A stretch of 56,991 nt of DNA from Myxococcota bacterium (GCA_028278345.1 JANQEL010000123.1:1-56991); one strand, 5' to 3'. Numbered from the stretch's first letter, positions 1 to 8,047 are shown. Numbers and translations: made by a program. Notes: a model not told the origin generated them from the letters alone.

Positions 1-304
1 GCCCGTCGCAGTAGAGCGAGATCGATCGGCCGGTGGTGAGCATCATGCTCCCGCCCTCGACGCGGCCGGTGCGGATCTCGACGCCGCGGGTGTCGAGCAG
101 GACCGCGAGGTTGGCGTCGAGTTCGTCCGAGGCCTGGCGGATCGTCTCGATGCGCTTGCGGTGCTCGGCGTGGGTGCCGTGCGAGAAATTGAGGCGCGCG
201 ACGTTCATCCCGGCGCGAATCAACGCCTTGATGGTGTCGATCGAATCCGAGGCCGGCCCGATGGTGGCGATGATCTTCGTCTTGCGAAGGATGCGATGGG
301 CCAT
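1..304 (-). CDS. pyk: Pyruvate kinase, N-terminal part (cut by window edge)
   Basis: Pyruvate kinase converts phosphoenolpyruvate and ADP to pyruvate and ATP in the cytoplasm. The visible 101 codons begin MAHRILRKTKIIATIGPAS, the first beta strand of the family's TIM barrel, followed by the AGMNVARLNFSHG motif (with the substrate-contacting Arg) and LLDTRGVEIRTG, where most family members have GPEIRTG. The ATG is preceded by AAGGAG at good spacing, which fixes the start. The C-terminal barrel and regulatory domain lie outside the window. It lies 51 bp downstream of the sugar-dehydrogenase-like gene on the same strand, so the two may be co-transcribed. Identity is firm; the Val for Pro in the GPEIR motif is mildly unusual. 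Confidence 0.93.
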   Translation of the reverse strand, partial: MAHRILRKTKIIATIGPASDSIDTIKALIRAGMNVARLNFSHGTHAEHRKRIETIRQASDELDANLAVLLDTRGVEIRTGRVEGGSMMLTTGRSISLYCDG

Positions 305-355
305 GGCGGAGCTCCTTCGGGGGGTGGGACTCGAGCGGGTGGCGCGATTGTCGAA

Positions 356-1891
356 CTACAGCGTGTCGCTTTCGAGTAGATAGACGGCGAGAGCGCGCTT
401 TTCGTTCGCGCTCAGGGGAACGATCGGCATCGGGGAGGGCGGGGTTGAGAAGAGCGCTTCGAGGCCCGCGATGTCATAGCGGCGGGTGAGGTCGGCCAGC
501 GGCTTCACGGCGACACCCTCGGGCGCGGCTTCGGGATCGTGACAGGTGGCGCATTGGTGGGCGGCGTAGAGCGCGCGCCCCTGGTCGGCGAGGCTCGAGC
601 GCTCTTCGGCGTCGAGGCCGGCCAGCGGGTCTCGCGCGACGGGTTCCGCGCGTAGTGCCGCGGCACTTGCGCTTCCGCCCTCGCCGTAGGCCACGCGCCA
701 GATCACGCCCGCGTAGTCGTCCGAGATGTAGAAGGCCCCGTCGTGCCCCTCGACGATGTGCACCGGCCGTCCCGACACGTCCTCGTTCTTTTCGAAGCCG
801 GTCATGAAGTCGACCTCGCGGATCCTCCCGGCCGCGTCCCAATGGAGGGAGACCACCTTGTAGCCGTCCTTCTCGGTGCGGTTCCAGGAGCCGTGGTGGG
901 CCACCAGGGCGGCGCCCTGCAGCTGGGCGGGGACACGGGCTTCGCGAATGAAGTGGATGCCGAGGGGCGCGTTGTGGGCTCGGAAGGGGTGCGCGGGCGC
1001 GATCGAAGTCGCGATGCGCGCTTCCTGGCCGGGGCCGAAATCGGGATCGGGAATGTTGTCGCCGTTGGCGAAGGGCCAGCCGTAGAAGCCGCCCTCGACG
1101 ACGTCGTTCAGTTCGCAGGGCGGGAAGTCGTCGCCCAGCAGATCGCGTCCGTTGTCGGTGGCGTAGAGCTTGCCCGTGCCGGGTTGCCAATCGAAGCCGA
1201 CGGCGTTGCGCAGCCCGGCGGCGTAGATCGTTTCGTCGCTGCCGTCGGGGCGGTAGCGGACGATGGTTGCGCGGCGCGGGTCTTCTTCGAGGCAGACGTT
1301 GCACGACGAACCCACCGACACGTAGAGCATGCCGTCGGGGCCGAAGCCGAGGGTGCGGGTCCAGTGATTGCCACCGCCCGGCAGGCCCGTGATGATGCGC
1401 TCGTACTCGCCGCTCGTGGTTCGCGTGTCGTCGTCGAAACGGATGCGCCCCACTGCGTCGGTTTCGCCGATGTAGAGCCAGCCGTCGTGAAGCTCGAGGC
1501 CAAAGGGCCGGTTCAATCCTTCGAAGAGCGTCTGCTCTCCATCGCTTCGACCATCGCCGTCGTCGTCGCGCTCGAGCAGGATCACCTTGCCGGCGCGCGA
1601 AATCGTCGCGATCACGTCGCCGGTGGCGGTCGTCTTCATCCAGCGGACGTTGCCGAGTTCACTCGCCCAGATGGCGAGCGAAAACCCCTCCGGCACCCGG
1701 TAGCGGCTCTCGACCTGTGCGCTGCTCGGTGCGTCGATCGTGCGACCCAGCATCTGGGCGACCATCGGTGCGTTCACCGCGAAGCGTTCGGGCAGGAAGA
1801 GGTTGCAGGAGACGACCAACGCGAGCAGGAGCAGGGCCATGGTGATGAAGATGCGACGAAGCAAGCTGCGAACCTCGATGGGCGGGGCCAC
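356..1891 (-). CDS. Sorbosone dehydrogenase-like beta-propeller lipoprotein fused to a cytochrome c domain
   Basis: Probable periplasmic oxidoreductase. The N-terminus has a hydrophobic segment ending LVVSC (Cys about 29), a plausible lipobox. Residues about 60-430 form a six-bladed propeller of the glucose/sorbosone dehydrogenase (PQQ-type) family, with motifs such as LNRPFGLELHDG, GLRNAVGFDW, HHGSWNRTEKDGYKV and ISDDYAGVIWRV. A C-terminal class I cytochrome c follows, with CATCH at 447-451 and Met near 488 as probable axial ligand. The fusion suggests electrons pass from the oxidised substrate directly to the heme. Substrate and cofactor cannot be read from the sequence. The start shown is GTG; an in-frame ATG at 1840 (MALLLL) is an alternative and would still leave the lipobox. 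It runs divergently from the thioredoxin-fold/selenoprotein pair. Confidence 0.82.
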   Translation of the reverse strand: MAPPIEVRSLLRRIFITMALLLLALVVSCNLFLPERFAVNAPMVAQMLGRTIDAPSSAQVESRYRVPEGFSLAIWASELGNVRWMKTTATGDVIATISRAGKVILLERDDDGDGRSDGEQTLFEGLNRPFGLELHDGWLYIGETDAVGRIRFDDDTRTTSGEYERIITGLPGGGNHWTRTLGFGPDGMLYVSVGSSCNVCLEEDPRRATIVRYRPDGSDETIYAAGLRNAVGFDWQPGTGKLYATDNGRDLLGDDFPPCELNDVVEGGFYGWPFANGDNIPDPDFGPGQEARIATSIAPAHPFRAHNAPLGIHFIREARVPAQLQGAALVAHHGSWNRTEKDGYKVVSLHWDAAGRIREVDFMTGFEKNEDVSGRPVHIVEGHDGAFYISDDYAGVIWRVAYGEGGSASAAALRAEPVARDPLAGLDAEERSSLADQGRALYAAHQCATCHDPEAAPEGVAVKPLADLTRRYDIAGLEALFSTPPSPMPIVPLSANEKRALAVYLLESDTL

Positions 1892-2070
1892 TGACGCAGA
1901 GCGCGGGGTCCGCGGCGGCCGGTGGGTGGGCGCGGCGGGAGGTTATCACGGTCGTTGCGCGTTTCAGGTGAGTCGCAGGGCGACCCTGTGCGCGCCGGCC
2001 CCGAACTCCTACTCTTGATCGGCGGGGCCGCGGCCACGCGATCTCCGATTCCATCTGGGAGGACCCATCG

Positions 2071-3522
2071 GTGTCGACCCGCACGACCCCCTCGACTGCA
2101 CTGCCCGATGGGCTCGTCGCCTTCGTGAAGCGCGATTGCCCCACCTGCGAGTTGATCGCCCCGGTCCTTCGCGATCTCGCGGAAGCTGCGACGCTCACCG
2201 TCTACAGCCAGGACGATCCTTCCTTCCCGGAAGGCATCGCGGTCACCGACGACACGGCCCTCGAGATGTCGTGGCGCAGCAACATCGAAGCCGTGCCCAC
2301 GCTGCTCCGCGTCGAGGACGGAGTCGAGAAGGAGCGCGCCATCGGTTGGCATCGCGGCGAGTGGGAGTCGGTCGCAGGAAAAGCGGGGCTCGGTCCCGAG
2401 CTGCCCGAGCTTCGACCCGGCTGCGGTTCACTCTCCGTCGATCCCGAGTTCGCAACGAAGCTCGAGCTGCAATTCGGCGAGAGCCGCCTGACCTCGCGGC
2501 GCATCGAGATCGCGCGCCTCGAAGACGAGTTCGAAGCGATGTTCGAGCGCGGTTTCAGCGACGGCCTGCCGCTGGTTCCGCCCACGGAAGAACGCGTGCT
2601 CGCGATGCTCGAAGGCACGACCCGCGCGCCGGATGAGATCGTCGCCGAGATCCCGCCGGACCTCGTTCCGTGCACCGTCGAGAAGGTGGCGGTCAACGCC
2701 GTGATGGCCGGCTGTCGGCCCGAGTACCTGCCCGTCGTGCTGGCCGCAGTCGAAGCTGCCTGCACCGACGAGTTCAACATGCACGGCCTGCTCGCTACGA
2801 CGATGAGCGCGGGGCCCGTCCTCATCGTGAATGGTCCGGTGCGAAAGCGCCTGGGTATGAACAGCGAGATCAATGCCCTCGGCCAGGGGCATCGCGCGAA
2901 TTCGACGATCGGCCGCGCGCTCCAGCTGGTCGTTCGCAACGTGGGTGGGGGTCGGCCGGGCGAGGTCGACCGCGCGGTCTTCGGCCATCCCGGCAAGCTC
3001 GGCTTCTGCATCGCGGAGAACGAAGAAGATTCGCCCTGGGGTCCCCTCTCGGTCGATCTCGGTGCGTCGAAGGATCAGGACGTCGTGACCCTCTTCCCCG
3101 GCGAGGGGCCGCGCACGGTGGTCGATCAGCTCTCGCGCGAACCCGAGTCGCTTGCGAGGAGCCTGGCCGCCACGCTTCGCGGCATCTACCACCCGAAGGC
3201 GGTGATCGCCTTCGACGCGGTGCTGATCGTGGGGCCCGAGCACGCGCGGGTCTTTCACGAGGCCGGCTGGAGCAAGGAGCAGCTGACGGCGCGGCTCCAC
3301 GAGCTGTGCCAGATTCCAAGCGAAGACCTCGTGCGCGGTGCGGGGGGCATGGCGGAAGGCATGCCCGCGCAGGCGCCGAGCGAAACGGTTCCGAAATTTC
3401 GCCCCGGCGGCATCCACGTGATGTTCTGCGGCGGCTTCGCGGGATTGTTCTCCGTGGTGATCCCCGGTTGGGTGGGGGGCGCGATCGGCAGCACCATCAC
3501 ATGGAAGGAGATCGGCTCATGA
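2071..3522 (+). CDS. Thioredoxin-fold domain fused to a conserved domain of unknown function; partner of the UGSC selenoprotein
   Basis: This 483-residue protein has two parts. Residues about 1-110 look like a thioredoxin fold, with FVKRDCPTCELIAPV giving a CPTC active site (Cys23 and Cys26). From about 150 onwards is a separate conserved domain with DGLPLVPPTEER (about 164), AVNAVMAGCRPEYLPVVLAA, NMHGLLATTMSAGP, RANSTIGRALQLVVRNVGG and a Gly-rich C-terminal MFCGGFAGLFSVV segment. I recall such domains next to UGSC-family proteins but know no established function. The GTG start is supported by GGGAGGA 8 nt upstream. Its TGA overlaps the ATG of the selenoprotein gene (ATGA), implying translational coupling and a joint redox role. 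It has no signal peptide, so it is probably cytoplasmic. Confidence 0.75.
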   Translation: MSTRTTPSTALPDGLVAFVKRDCPTCELIAPVLRDLAEAATLTVYSQDDPSFPEGIAVTDDTALEMSWRSNIEAVPTLLRVEDGVEKERAIGWHRGEWESVAGKAGLGPELPELRPGCGSLSVDPEFATKLELQFGESRLTSRRIEIARLEDEFEAMFERGFSDGLPLVPPTEERVLAMLEGTTRAPDEIVAEIPPDLVPCTVEKVAVNAVMAGCRPEYLPVVLAAVEAACTDEFNMHGLLATTMSAGPVLIVNGPVRKRLGMNSEINALGQGHRANSTIGRALQLVVRNVGGGRPGEVDRAVFGHPGKLGFCIAENEEDSPWGPLSVDLGASKDQDVVTLFPGEGPRTVVDQLSREPESLARSLAATLRGIYHPKAVIAFDAVLIVGPEHARVFHEAGWSKEQLTARLHELCQIPSEDLVRGAGGMAEGMPAQAPSETVPKFRPGGIHVMFCGGFAGLFSVVIPGWVGGAIGSTITWKEIGS

Positions 3523-4049
3523 GTTCGAACGGCAACGTCCACGTGATCCTCGATCCGACGGGCGAGCAGAGCGTCGCCCAGCGCGAGAAGGTGGCGCGCC
3601 TCGCCTCGCTGGAAGGCACGACGATCGGCCTGCTCGACACCAGCAAGCCGCGCGGCGACATCTTCCTCGACCGGCTGGCGGGCCAGCTCGAAAGTCGCGG
3701 CGCCACGATCAAGCGCTACAAGAAGCCGACCTTCACCAAGCCCGCCCCCTTCGACCTGCGCCAACAGATCGCGACGGAGTGCGCGGCGGTGGTCGAAGCG
3801 CTCGCCGACTGAGGCAGCTGCACGTCGTGCAGTGTGCACGACACGAAGGAGTTGGAAGGCCTCGGCATCCCGTCCGTCTTCGTAGCGACGACCGAATTCG
3901 TCAGCGCATCGGACGCGCAATCGAAGAGCCTCGGTTTCGACGCGACCCCGGTCTACACCGAGCACCCGATCCAGGATCGCACCGACGAAGAGATGGTCGC
4001 GATCGCCGACAAGGTGCTCGACGAGATCGTGGCGAAGCTGGTGGCGTAG
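3519..4049 (+). CDS. UGSC-family selenoprotein with in-frame TGA at 3810-3812 read as selenocysteine
   Basis: Conventional translation stops after 97 codons at TGA 3810-3812, but the same frame continues to TAG 4049 with coherent coding. The junction reads ALAD-U-GSCTSCSVHD, the defining U-G-S-C motif of the UGSC (seleno)protein family, whose relatives carry Sec or Cys there. Read through, the product is 176 residues with Sec98, Cys101 (a UxxC redox pair) and Cys104. The C-terminal half (LEGLGIPSVFVATTEFV, then a helix ending IVAKLVA) has the character of an alpha/beta fold. Starting the second half at GTG 3834 would discard the motif and has no ribosome binding site. A perfect hairpin follows the TGA (see separate entry). 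The biochemical function of the family is not known to me. Expression needs selA, selB, selC and selD, none of which is in the window. Confidence 0.87.
3824..3842 (+). promoter_or_regulatory. Bacterial SECIS-like hairpin downstream of the recoded TGA
   Basis: GTCGTGCA-GTG-TGCACGAC forms a perfect 8-bp stem with a 3-nt GUG loop. The loop begins 20 nt after the A of the TGA. Known bacterial SECIS elements have a small apical loop with a G in its first two positions roughly 16-37 nt after UGA, and this fits. An overlapping alternative, CTGCAC-GTC-GTGCAG (3818-3832), shares sequence with it but would put the loop too close to the UGA. The element lies within the coding region, as expected in bacteria. 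Confidence 0.68.
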
Positions 4050-4060
4050 CGGCCTTGGCG

Positions 4061-4074
4061 CGTAGCGCGCTACG
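4061..4074. terminator. Palindrome between convergent genes, possible terminator stem
   Basis: CGTAGCGCGCTACG is a perfect 14-nt palindrome in the 37-bp gap between the convergent selenoprotein and beta-propeller genes. It could form a short stem on either strand, but no T-run follows, so termination is only a suggestion. Confidence 0.35.
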
Positions 4075-4086
4075 GAGCGCTGCGGC

Positions 4087-5259
4087 TCAGGGGCAGACCA
4101 GGGCCGAGGGCACGCGGAAGACGTTGTCGCTGTTCTGGCCGGTGACGAAGAGATCGTCGTCTTCGTTCGTCGCGAGGCCGTTGGGGCCGTCGAGGGGGTT
4201 GCCTTCGCCGTCGCCGGCGTCGTCGATCACGACACTCACATCACCATCCGGGGTGACGCGAATGACCCGTTGGAAGGCGGTGTCGCTCACGTAGAGCCTG
4301 TCATCCCCGTCGATGTGGAGGGTCGACGGGCCCATCGGGTTGGCCAGCGCGCCGCCGGCGGTGTTGTCGAGATACGATTCGGGCGCACCGCCGAGGGGGA
4401 TTCGGAAGATGCGGTCCCGGCTCGCGATATAGATCGAGCGATCGCTGTCGATGGCCAGGTCGCTCGGAACGTCGAGGCCGAAGCCCGGTCCCGCTCCGTC
4501 GGAGTCGATGATCTCGGTTTTTCCGCCGCCGGGATCGATGCGAAAGGCGTTGTTCGAGTCGAGGCCCACGACGTAGACGTTGAGGAGGGCATCGACCGCC
4601 AACCCTCGAGGCGCGAGCAATGCGTTTCCACCCGGTTCGCCGGTGACGTCGATGATTTCCGTGATCGACCCGGCCGCGGGAATGCGGAAGACGTTGTTGG
4701 AGAAGGTTCCGGCGACGAATACGTTGCCGAGCGCGTCGGTGGCGATCGATCGAGGTCGATCGAGGCCGTTGGTGCCATCGCCCGTCGCATCGATGATCTC
4801 GGTGATCGTGCCATCGGGCTCGATCTTGAACGCATTGTCGCTCGTGCTTCCGGCCACGAAGACGTTGTCATCCGCATCGACCGCCACATCGAAGGGGAAG
4901 GTGAGAGCGTTGACGCCGTCCCCGGTGCTGTCGATGATCACGCTGGTCGTCCCGTCGGGCTCGATCTTGAAGACGCTATCGCTCGTGGCCGCCGCGACGT
5001 AGGCGTTTCCGTCCGAATCGACGGCCACTGCGGTGGGCTGTTCCAGGGCGACGACGCCATCGCCAGTGGTATCCGCGATCTCTTCCACCGGCGCCGCCAC
5101 CTTCTCGTCGTCCGCGCAATCGTCGTCATCGTCTCCACTGCTGCCGCCGCCTCCGCAGGCGATCGCGAGCGCGATGGGCACGATCGCGAGTACGCGTACG
5201 AGCAGGCTGGTCCAACCATTGGATGCACGGAGGGGAGACACGAAATCGGGTTGTCGCAT
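4087..5259 (-). CDS. Repeat-rich beta-propeller lipoprotein (NHL/SMP-30-like)
   Basis: Predicted exported lipoprotein of 390 residues. A hydrophobic segment ends LAIAC (Cys35), followed by GGGGSSG and an Asp-rich linker typical of lipoprotein tethers. The rest is six to seven repeats of about 48 residues on the pattern D-x-x-G-N-V-F-V-A-G ... N-A-F-R-I-x-P-x-G-x-x-T-E-I-I-D-x-T-G-D-G. This is an NHL/YVTN-type propeller that probably serves as a binding or scaffolding surface at the cell envelope. Every repeat carries acidic turns that might bind calcium. No catalytic residues are recognisable. No Shine-Dalgarno sequence is obvious before the ATG. The specific role is unknown. Confidence 0.75.
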   Translation of the reverse strand: MRQPDFVSPLRASNGWTSLLVRVLAIVPIALAIACGGGGSSGDDDDDCADDEKVAAPVEEIADTTGDGVVALEQPTAVAVDSDGNAYVAAATSDSVFKIEPDGTTSVIIDSTGDGVNALTFPFDVAVDADDNVFVAGSTSDNAFKIEPDGTITEIIDATGDGTNGLDRPRSIATDALGNVFVAGTFSNNVFRIPAAGSITEIIDVTGEPGGNALLAPRGLAVDALLNVYVVGLDSNNAFRIDPGGGKTEIIDSDGAGPGFGLDVPSDLAIDSDRSIYIASRDRIFRIPLGGAPESYLDNTAGGALANPMGPSTLHIDGDDRLYVSDTAFQRVIRVTPDGDVSVVIDDAGDGEGNPLDGPNGLATNEDDDLFVTGQNSDNVFRVPSALVCP

Positions 5260-5551
5260 GACGGAGGGGTCCTGGCGTCGAGGGCCGCAGGGTCTGGAAA
5301 AGGTGGGTGAGCGTAGAGGAACTGGTGCGAAGTTCCGTGCGTCGCTGCGCGTTCCGGATTTCTTCGAGGGCGATCGATGTCGAAGCCGGGCCGCGAAATC
5401 GGCTACGCGCCGCGGTGTTGTGAGGTGTTCTGCCTGAGGCCTGCACGGCGCTTCCGAGCCCTCACGGGAGTGCGATTCTCCCGCAATCGGGGCGACGGAC
5501 GCGGCCTCGTGGAGCGCTCGTCACGAACCCCGCCTCGGTTACAGTCGCGGC
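5260..5551. other. Divergent intergenic region with two short inverted repeats
   Basis: This stretch separates the propeller lipoprotein from the serine hydrolase, which are transcribed away from each other, so it must hold both promoters. I see two short perfect inverted repeats: GGAACT-N7-AGTTCC (near 5318-5336) and CGGGAG-N7-CTCCCG (near 5466-5484). No convincing -35/-10 pair and no gene were found. Confidence 0.4.
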
Positions 5552-6571
5552 ATGCCGACCCTCGCTCCGCTTCCTGAACAACCCAGCGACGTCTCGTTTC
5601 CCGATCGGGAGTGGCCCACGGGTGATCCGCCCGGTGGCGAAGCCGTGGCCCGGCACGTCGCTCGTGCGTTCGACGATGTCGAAGGGCACGGCGATACCTA
5701 CGCGGTGCTGGCGGTTCATCGCGGGCGGCTCGTCTTCGAGCGCTACGGCGATGGCTACGGCCCCGATCAAACCTATCGCTCGTGGTCGATGGCGAAGAGC
5801 ATGCTGCACGCCTGGGTGGGGACCCTCGTGCGAGATGGCCTGCTCGATCCCGAAGCCAGGGCACCCGTTCCGCGCTGGTCGGGAGACGATCCGCGTGGCG
5901 CGATCACCCTCGAACAGCTGCTGCGCATGGTGGACGGCATCGATTGGGTCGAGGAGTACGTGCCCGACGTCGGCTCCCACGTGATCCCGATGTTGTTCCA
6001 GGAGGGCAAGGACGACGTCGCGGCGTTCGCTGAAGCGCGCGGCCTCGCCCACGAACCGGGGACCCGTTGGAACTACTCGAGCGGCACCAGCAACATCGTC
6101 GCAGCTCTGGCCGGGCGCGCGGCCGGCGACGACGCCGAGGCCCGGCGCGCATCCCTCTTCCGCGAACTCTTCGAACCCATCGGCATGCGCACCGCCGACC
6201 CGCGCTTCGACGCCGCGGGTACCTTCATCGGCTCTTCGTACGTCTTCGCGAGCGCGCGCGACTTCGCGCGTTTCGGCCTGTTCTATCTGCGCGACGGCGT
6301 CTGGAACGGGAAGCGCATCCTGCCCGAGGGATGGGTCGATCACGCGCGGCGCGAAACGAAGGCGTCCGATGGGGAGTACGGCGCCCACTGGTGGCTCGGG
6401 ATCGCGCGTCCCGACTCGTTCTACTGCAGCGGCTTCCAGGGGCAGTACACCATCTGCGTGCCGTCGCGCGATCTCGTGATCGTACGTCTCGGCCAGTCGT
6501 CTCCCGAGCAGCGAGACCACATCGCAGGGTGGCTCAACGAACTCGCCGGCTTGTTCCCCGAACTCGGCTGA
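5552..6571 (+). CDS. Serine hydrolase of the beta-lactamase/penicillin-binding-protein fold (class C-like)
   Basis: 339 residues with the beta-lactamase-related serine hydrolase fold. SMAK at 79-82 is the SxxK catalytic motif (nucleophile Ser79). RWNYSSGTSN around residue 170-180 supplies the Tyr motif. GAHWWLGI and CSGFQGQYTICV near the C-terminus match the last strand region. The family includes esterases, D-aminopeptidases and acyl-amino-acid hydrolases as well as lactamases. No signal peptide is visible, which argues against a secreted resistance enzyme and for a cytoplasmic esterase or amidase. Substrate unknown. The stop lies 3 bp from the convergent acyltransferase gene. No strong ribosome binding site precedes the ATG. 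Confidence 0.8.
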   Translation: MPTLAPLPEQPSDVSFPDREWPTGDPPGGEAVARHVARAFDDVEGHGDTYAVLAVHRGRLVFERYGDGYGPDQTYRSWSMAKSMLHAWVGTLVRDGLLDPEARAPVPRWSGDDPRGAITLEQLLRMVDGIDWVEEYVPDVGSHVIPMLFQEGKDDVAAFAEARGLAHEPGTRWNYSSGTSNIVAALAGRAAGDDAEARRASLFRELFEPIGMRTADPRFDAAGTFIGSSYVFASARDFARFGLFYLRDGVWNGKRILPEGWVDHARRETKASDGEYGAHWWLGIARPDSFYCSGFQGQYTICVPSRDLVIVRLGQSSPEQRDHIAGWLNELAGLFPELG

Positions 6572-6574
6572 GCG

Positions 6575-7138
6575 CTACATCTCTTCCTTCAAGCGAACGG
6601 GGCCGAAGAGGTCCGGACGCTTGCCGACCTTGTCGGAGTAGAAGGCGCGGATCTGATCCATGTCGGCCGTGATGTCGCCGGTCGGCATGAGGGCAGGACC
6701 GAAGCCCCCGCGCTTGCGCTCGAAGTCGAGGTAACTCATCACGATCGGCACGCCGGCCTGCTTCGCGATGTGATAGAAGCCGCTCTTCCAATGGGGCGTG
6801 TAACTGCGGGTGCCCTCGGTGGCGACGACGAGGCAGAGTTCGTCGCGCTTGGCAAACTCCTCGGCCATCTGCTTCACCCGGTCGTTGCGCGTTTCGCGGT
6901 GGATCGCGATGCCCCCCAACCAGCGGAAGAAGAAACCGTGGGGCGGGTTGAAGAGCACGTGCTTTCCCATCCACGATACCCGCATGTCGAAGACCCAGGA
7001 CATCGCGAGCATCAAGGGCAGGTCCCAGTTGCTCGTGTGGGGTGCGGCGATCAACACGAAGCGTCGTTCGACGGGGCGGCCGCCCTCGGTCTCGAAACCC
7101 GTGAGGCGCAGAAACATCTTGCCGATCCATTTCAACAA
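6575..7138 (-). CDS. 1-acyl-sn-glycerol-3-phosphate acyltransferase-like protein (PlsC family)
   Basis: Probable membrane-associated acyltransferase. HTSNWD (His34, Asp39) is the HX4D catalytic motif, and VVATEGTRSYTPHWKSGFYHIA contains the EGTRS phosphate-binding motif with the following substrate segment. At about 187 residues it is shorter than typical PlsC (about 240) and resembles small glycerol acyltransferases that lack the N-terminal membrane helix. The true start is unclear: the TTG at 7138 has GGAGAA at good spacing, TTG at 7159 is possible, and no ATG lies early enough to keep the fold. Acceptor and acyl donor are not predictable, though lysophosphatidate or a related lysolipid is likely. 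Confidence 0.78.
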   Translation of the reverse strand: MLKWIGKMFLRLTGFETEGGRPVERRFVLIAAPHTSNWDLPLMLAMSWVFDMRVSWMGKHVLFNPPHGFFFRWLGGIAIHRETRNDRVKQMAEEFAKRDELCLVVATEGTRSYTPHWKSGFYHIAKQAGVPIVMSYLDFERKRGGFGPALMPTGDITADMDQIRAFYSDKVGKRPDLFGPVRLKEEM

Positions 7139-7375
7139 AGGGCGTTCTCCGGTCGGCAAGGCTCCGGGTCGGGCTGAAGGCTCCTGTCTGGGCCGTGCGC
7201 AGGGCGGCGAGCATAGCCTCGTTCGGTTCGACTGCGACCGGGCGAACGCCGGTGATTGACCTGTTCGGGCGCTTCGGGAACCATGCGCGCACCGAGCTTT
7301 GACACGAATTCGACACTCGGGAGCGCGAGCGGCGCCAGGCGGCGCGAGAAAGCTGGAGCAAGCCGGAGGAAGGTC

Positions 7376-7663
7376 ATGGCGGAACTGGATCGACGCGAGC
7401 GAATCGAAGAGAAGTTGCGCCGCGAACTCGAAGCGATCGAGATCGAAGTGATCGACGACAGCCATCTGCACGCCGGGCACGCGGGTGCGCGCGAAGGGGG
7501 AGGGCACTTCCGCGTTCGAATCGTCTCTCGCGCCTTCGAGGGCAAGAACCGCGTGGCGGCGCAGCGCCTGGTCTACGGCGTGCTCGCCGAAGAGATGAAG
7601 AGCGAGATCCACGCTCTTTCGATCGACGCCCGCGCGCCGAACGCGGAAGACGCGAAGGCCTGA
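7376..7663 (+). CDS. BolA/IbaG family protein
   Basis: Small BolA-fold protein of 95 residues. It contains the family core IEEKLRRELEAIEIEVIDDSHLHAGHAG, a central GGHFRVRIVSRAFEGKNRVAAQRLVYGVL and a C-terminal EIHALSIDARAP. BolA proteins partner with monothiol glutaredoxins to bind or transfer [2Fe-2S] clusters; the conserved His of the family (in IHALSI) is present. The ATG was chosen for its GGAGGAAGG Shine-Dalgarno sequence; an upstream in-frame extension lacks one. It lies 3 bp before the Rieske gene, and this pairing with an FeS protein fits the family's role. Confidence 0.9.
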   Translation: MAELDRRERIEEKLRRELEAIEIEVIDDSHLHAGHAGAREGGGHFRVRIVSRAFEGKNRVAAQRLVYGVLAEEMKSEIHALSIDARAPNAEDAKA

Positions 7664-7666
7664 GGG

Positions 7667-8047
7667 ATGGCGTCGTCCGATCGGGATGGGGCTCTCGATC
7701 TCGCCCTCGTTTCCCTCGCAGAACTGCCCCAGGGCGAGGATTACGAAGCACGCGGCATCGCGGCGGACGTCCCCCATCGCCCGGGGCTCTTCATCTTGCG
7801 CTTCGAGAACGAAGTGCGGGTGTATCGAAACCGTTGCCCCCACCTGGGCTCCCCCCTGAACTGGACTCCGGATCGCTTCCTCGATCGCGAACGCGAACAC
7901 ATCGTCTGCGCGACCCACGGCGCCGTGTTTCGCATCGGCGACGGAATGTGCATCTCGGGGCCCTGTGAAGGGGATGCCCTCGAACCGGTGGAAGCGGTCG
8001 TTCGCGACGGAATCGTCTACGTCGCGAGCGATTGGCAGAACGGCTGA
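7667..8047 (+). CDS. Rieske [2Fe-2S] ferredoxin-type protein
   Basis: Stand-alone Rieske protein of 126 residues. The ligand boxes are CPH at 57-59 (RCPHLGSPLNW) and CATH at 81-84 (VCATHGAVF), giving C-x-H and C-x-x-H for one [2Fe-2S] cluster. The spacing and small size match NirD-like or dioxygenase-type Rieske ferredoxins that carry single electrons in the cytoplasm. There is no signal peptide and no oxygenase domain. No partner reductase or oxygenase is beside it. It probably forms an operon with bolA, being separated by only 3 bp, and could be matured with its help (inference). Confidence 0.88.
   Translation: MASSDRDGALDLALVSLAELPQGEDYEARGIAADVPHRPGLFILRFENEVRVYRNRCPHLGSPLNWTPDRFLDREREHIVCATHGAVFRIGDGMCISGPCEGDALEPVEAVVRDGIVYVASDWQNG

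Noticed and set aside
743..1894. 383-codon plus-strand frame opposite the sorbosone-dehydrogenase-like gene
   Set aside because: No recognisable domain, and the minus strand carries propeller and heme motifs; antisense shadow.
3810..3812. Reading the TGA as a true stop or sequencing error in a broken gene
   Set aside because: The frame is unbroken on both sides, the U-G-S-C motif is exact and a SECIS-like stem follows at the right distance. A pseudogene would not be expected to keep all three.
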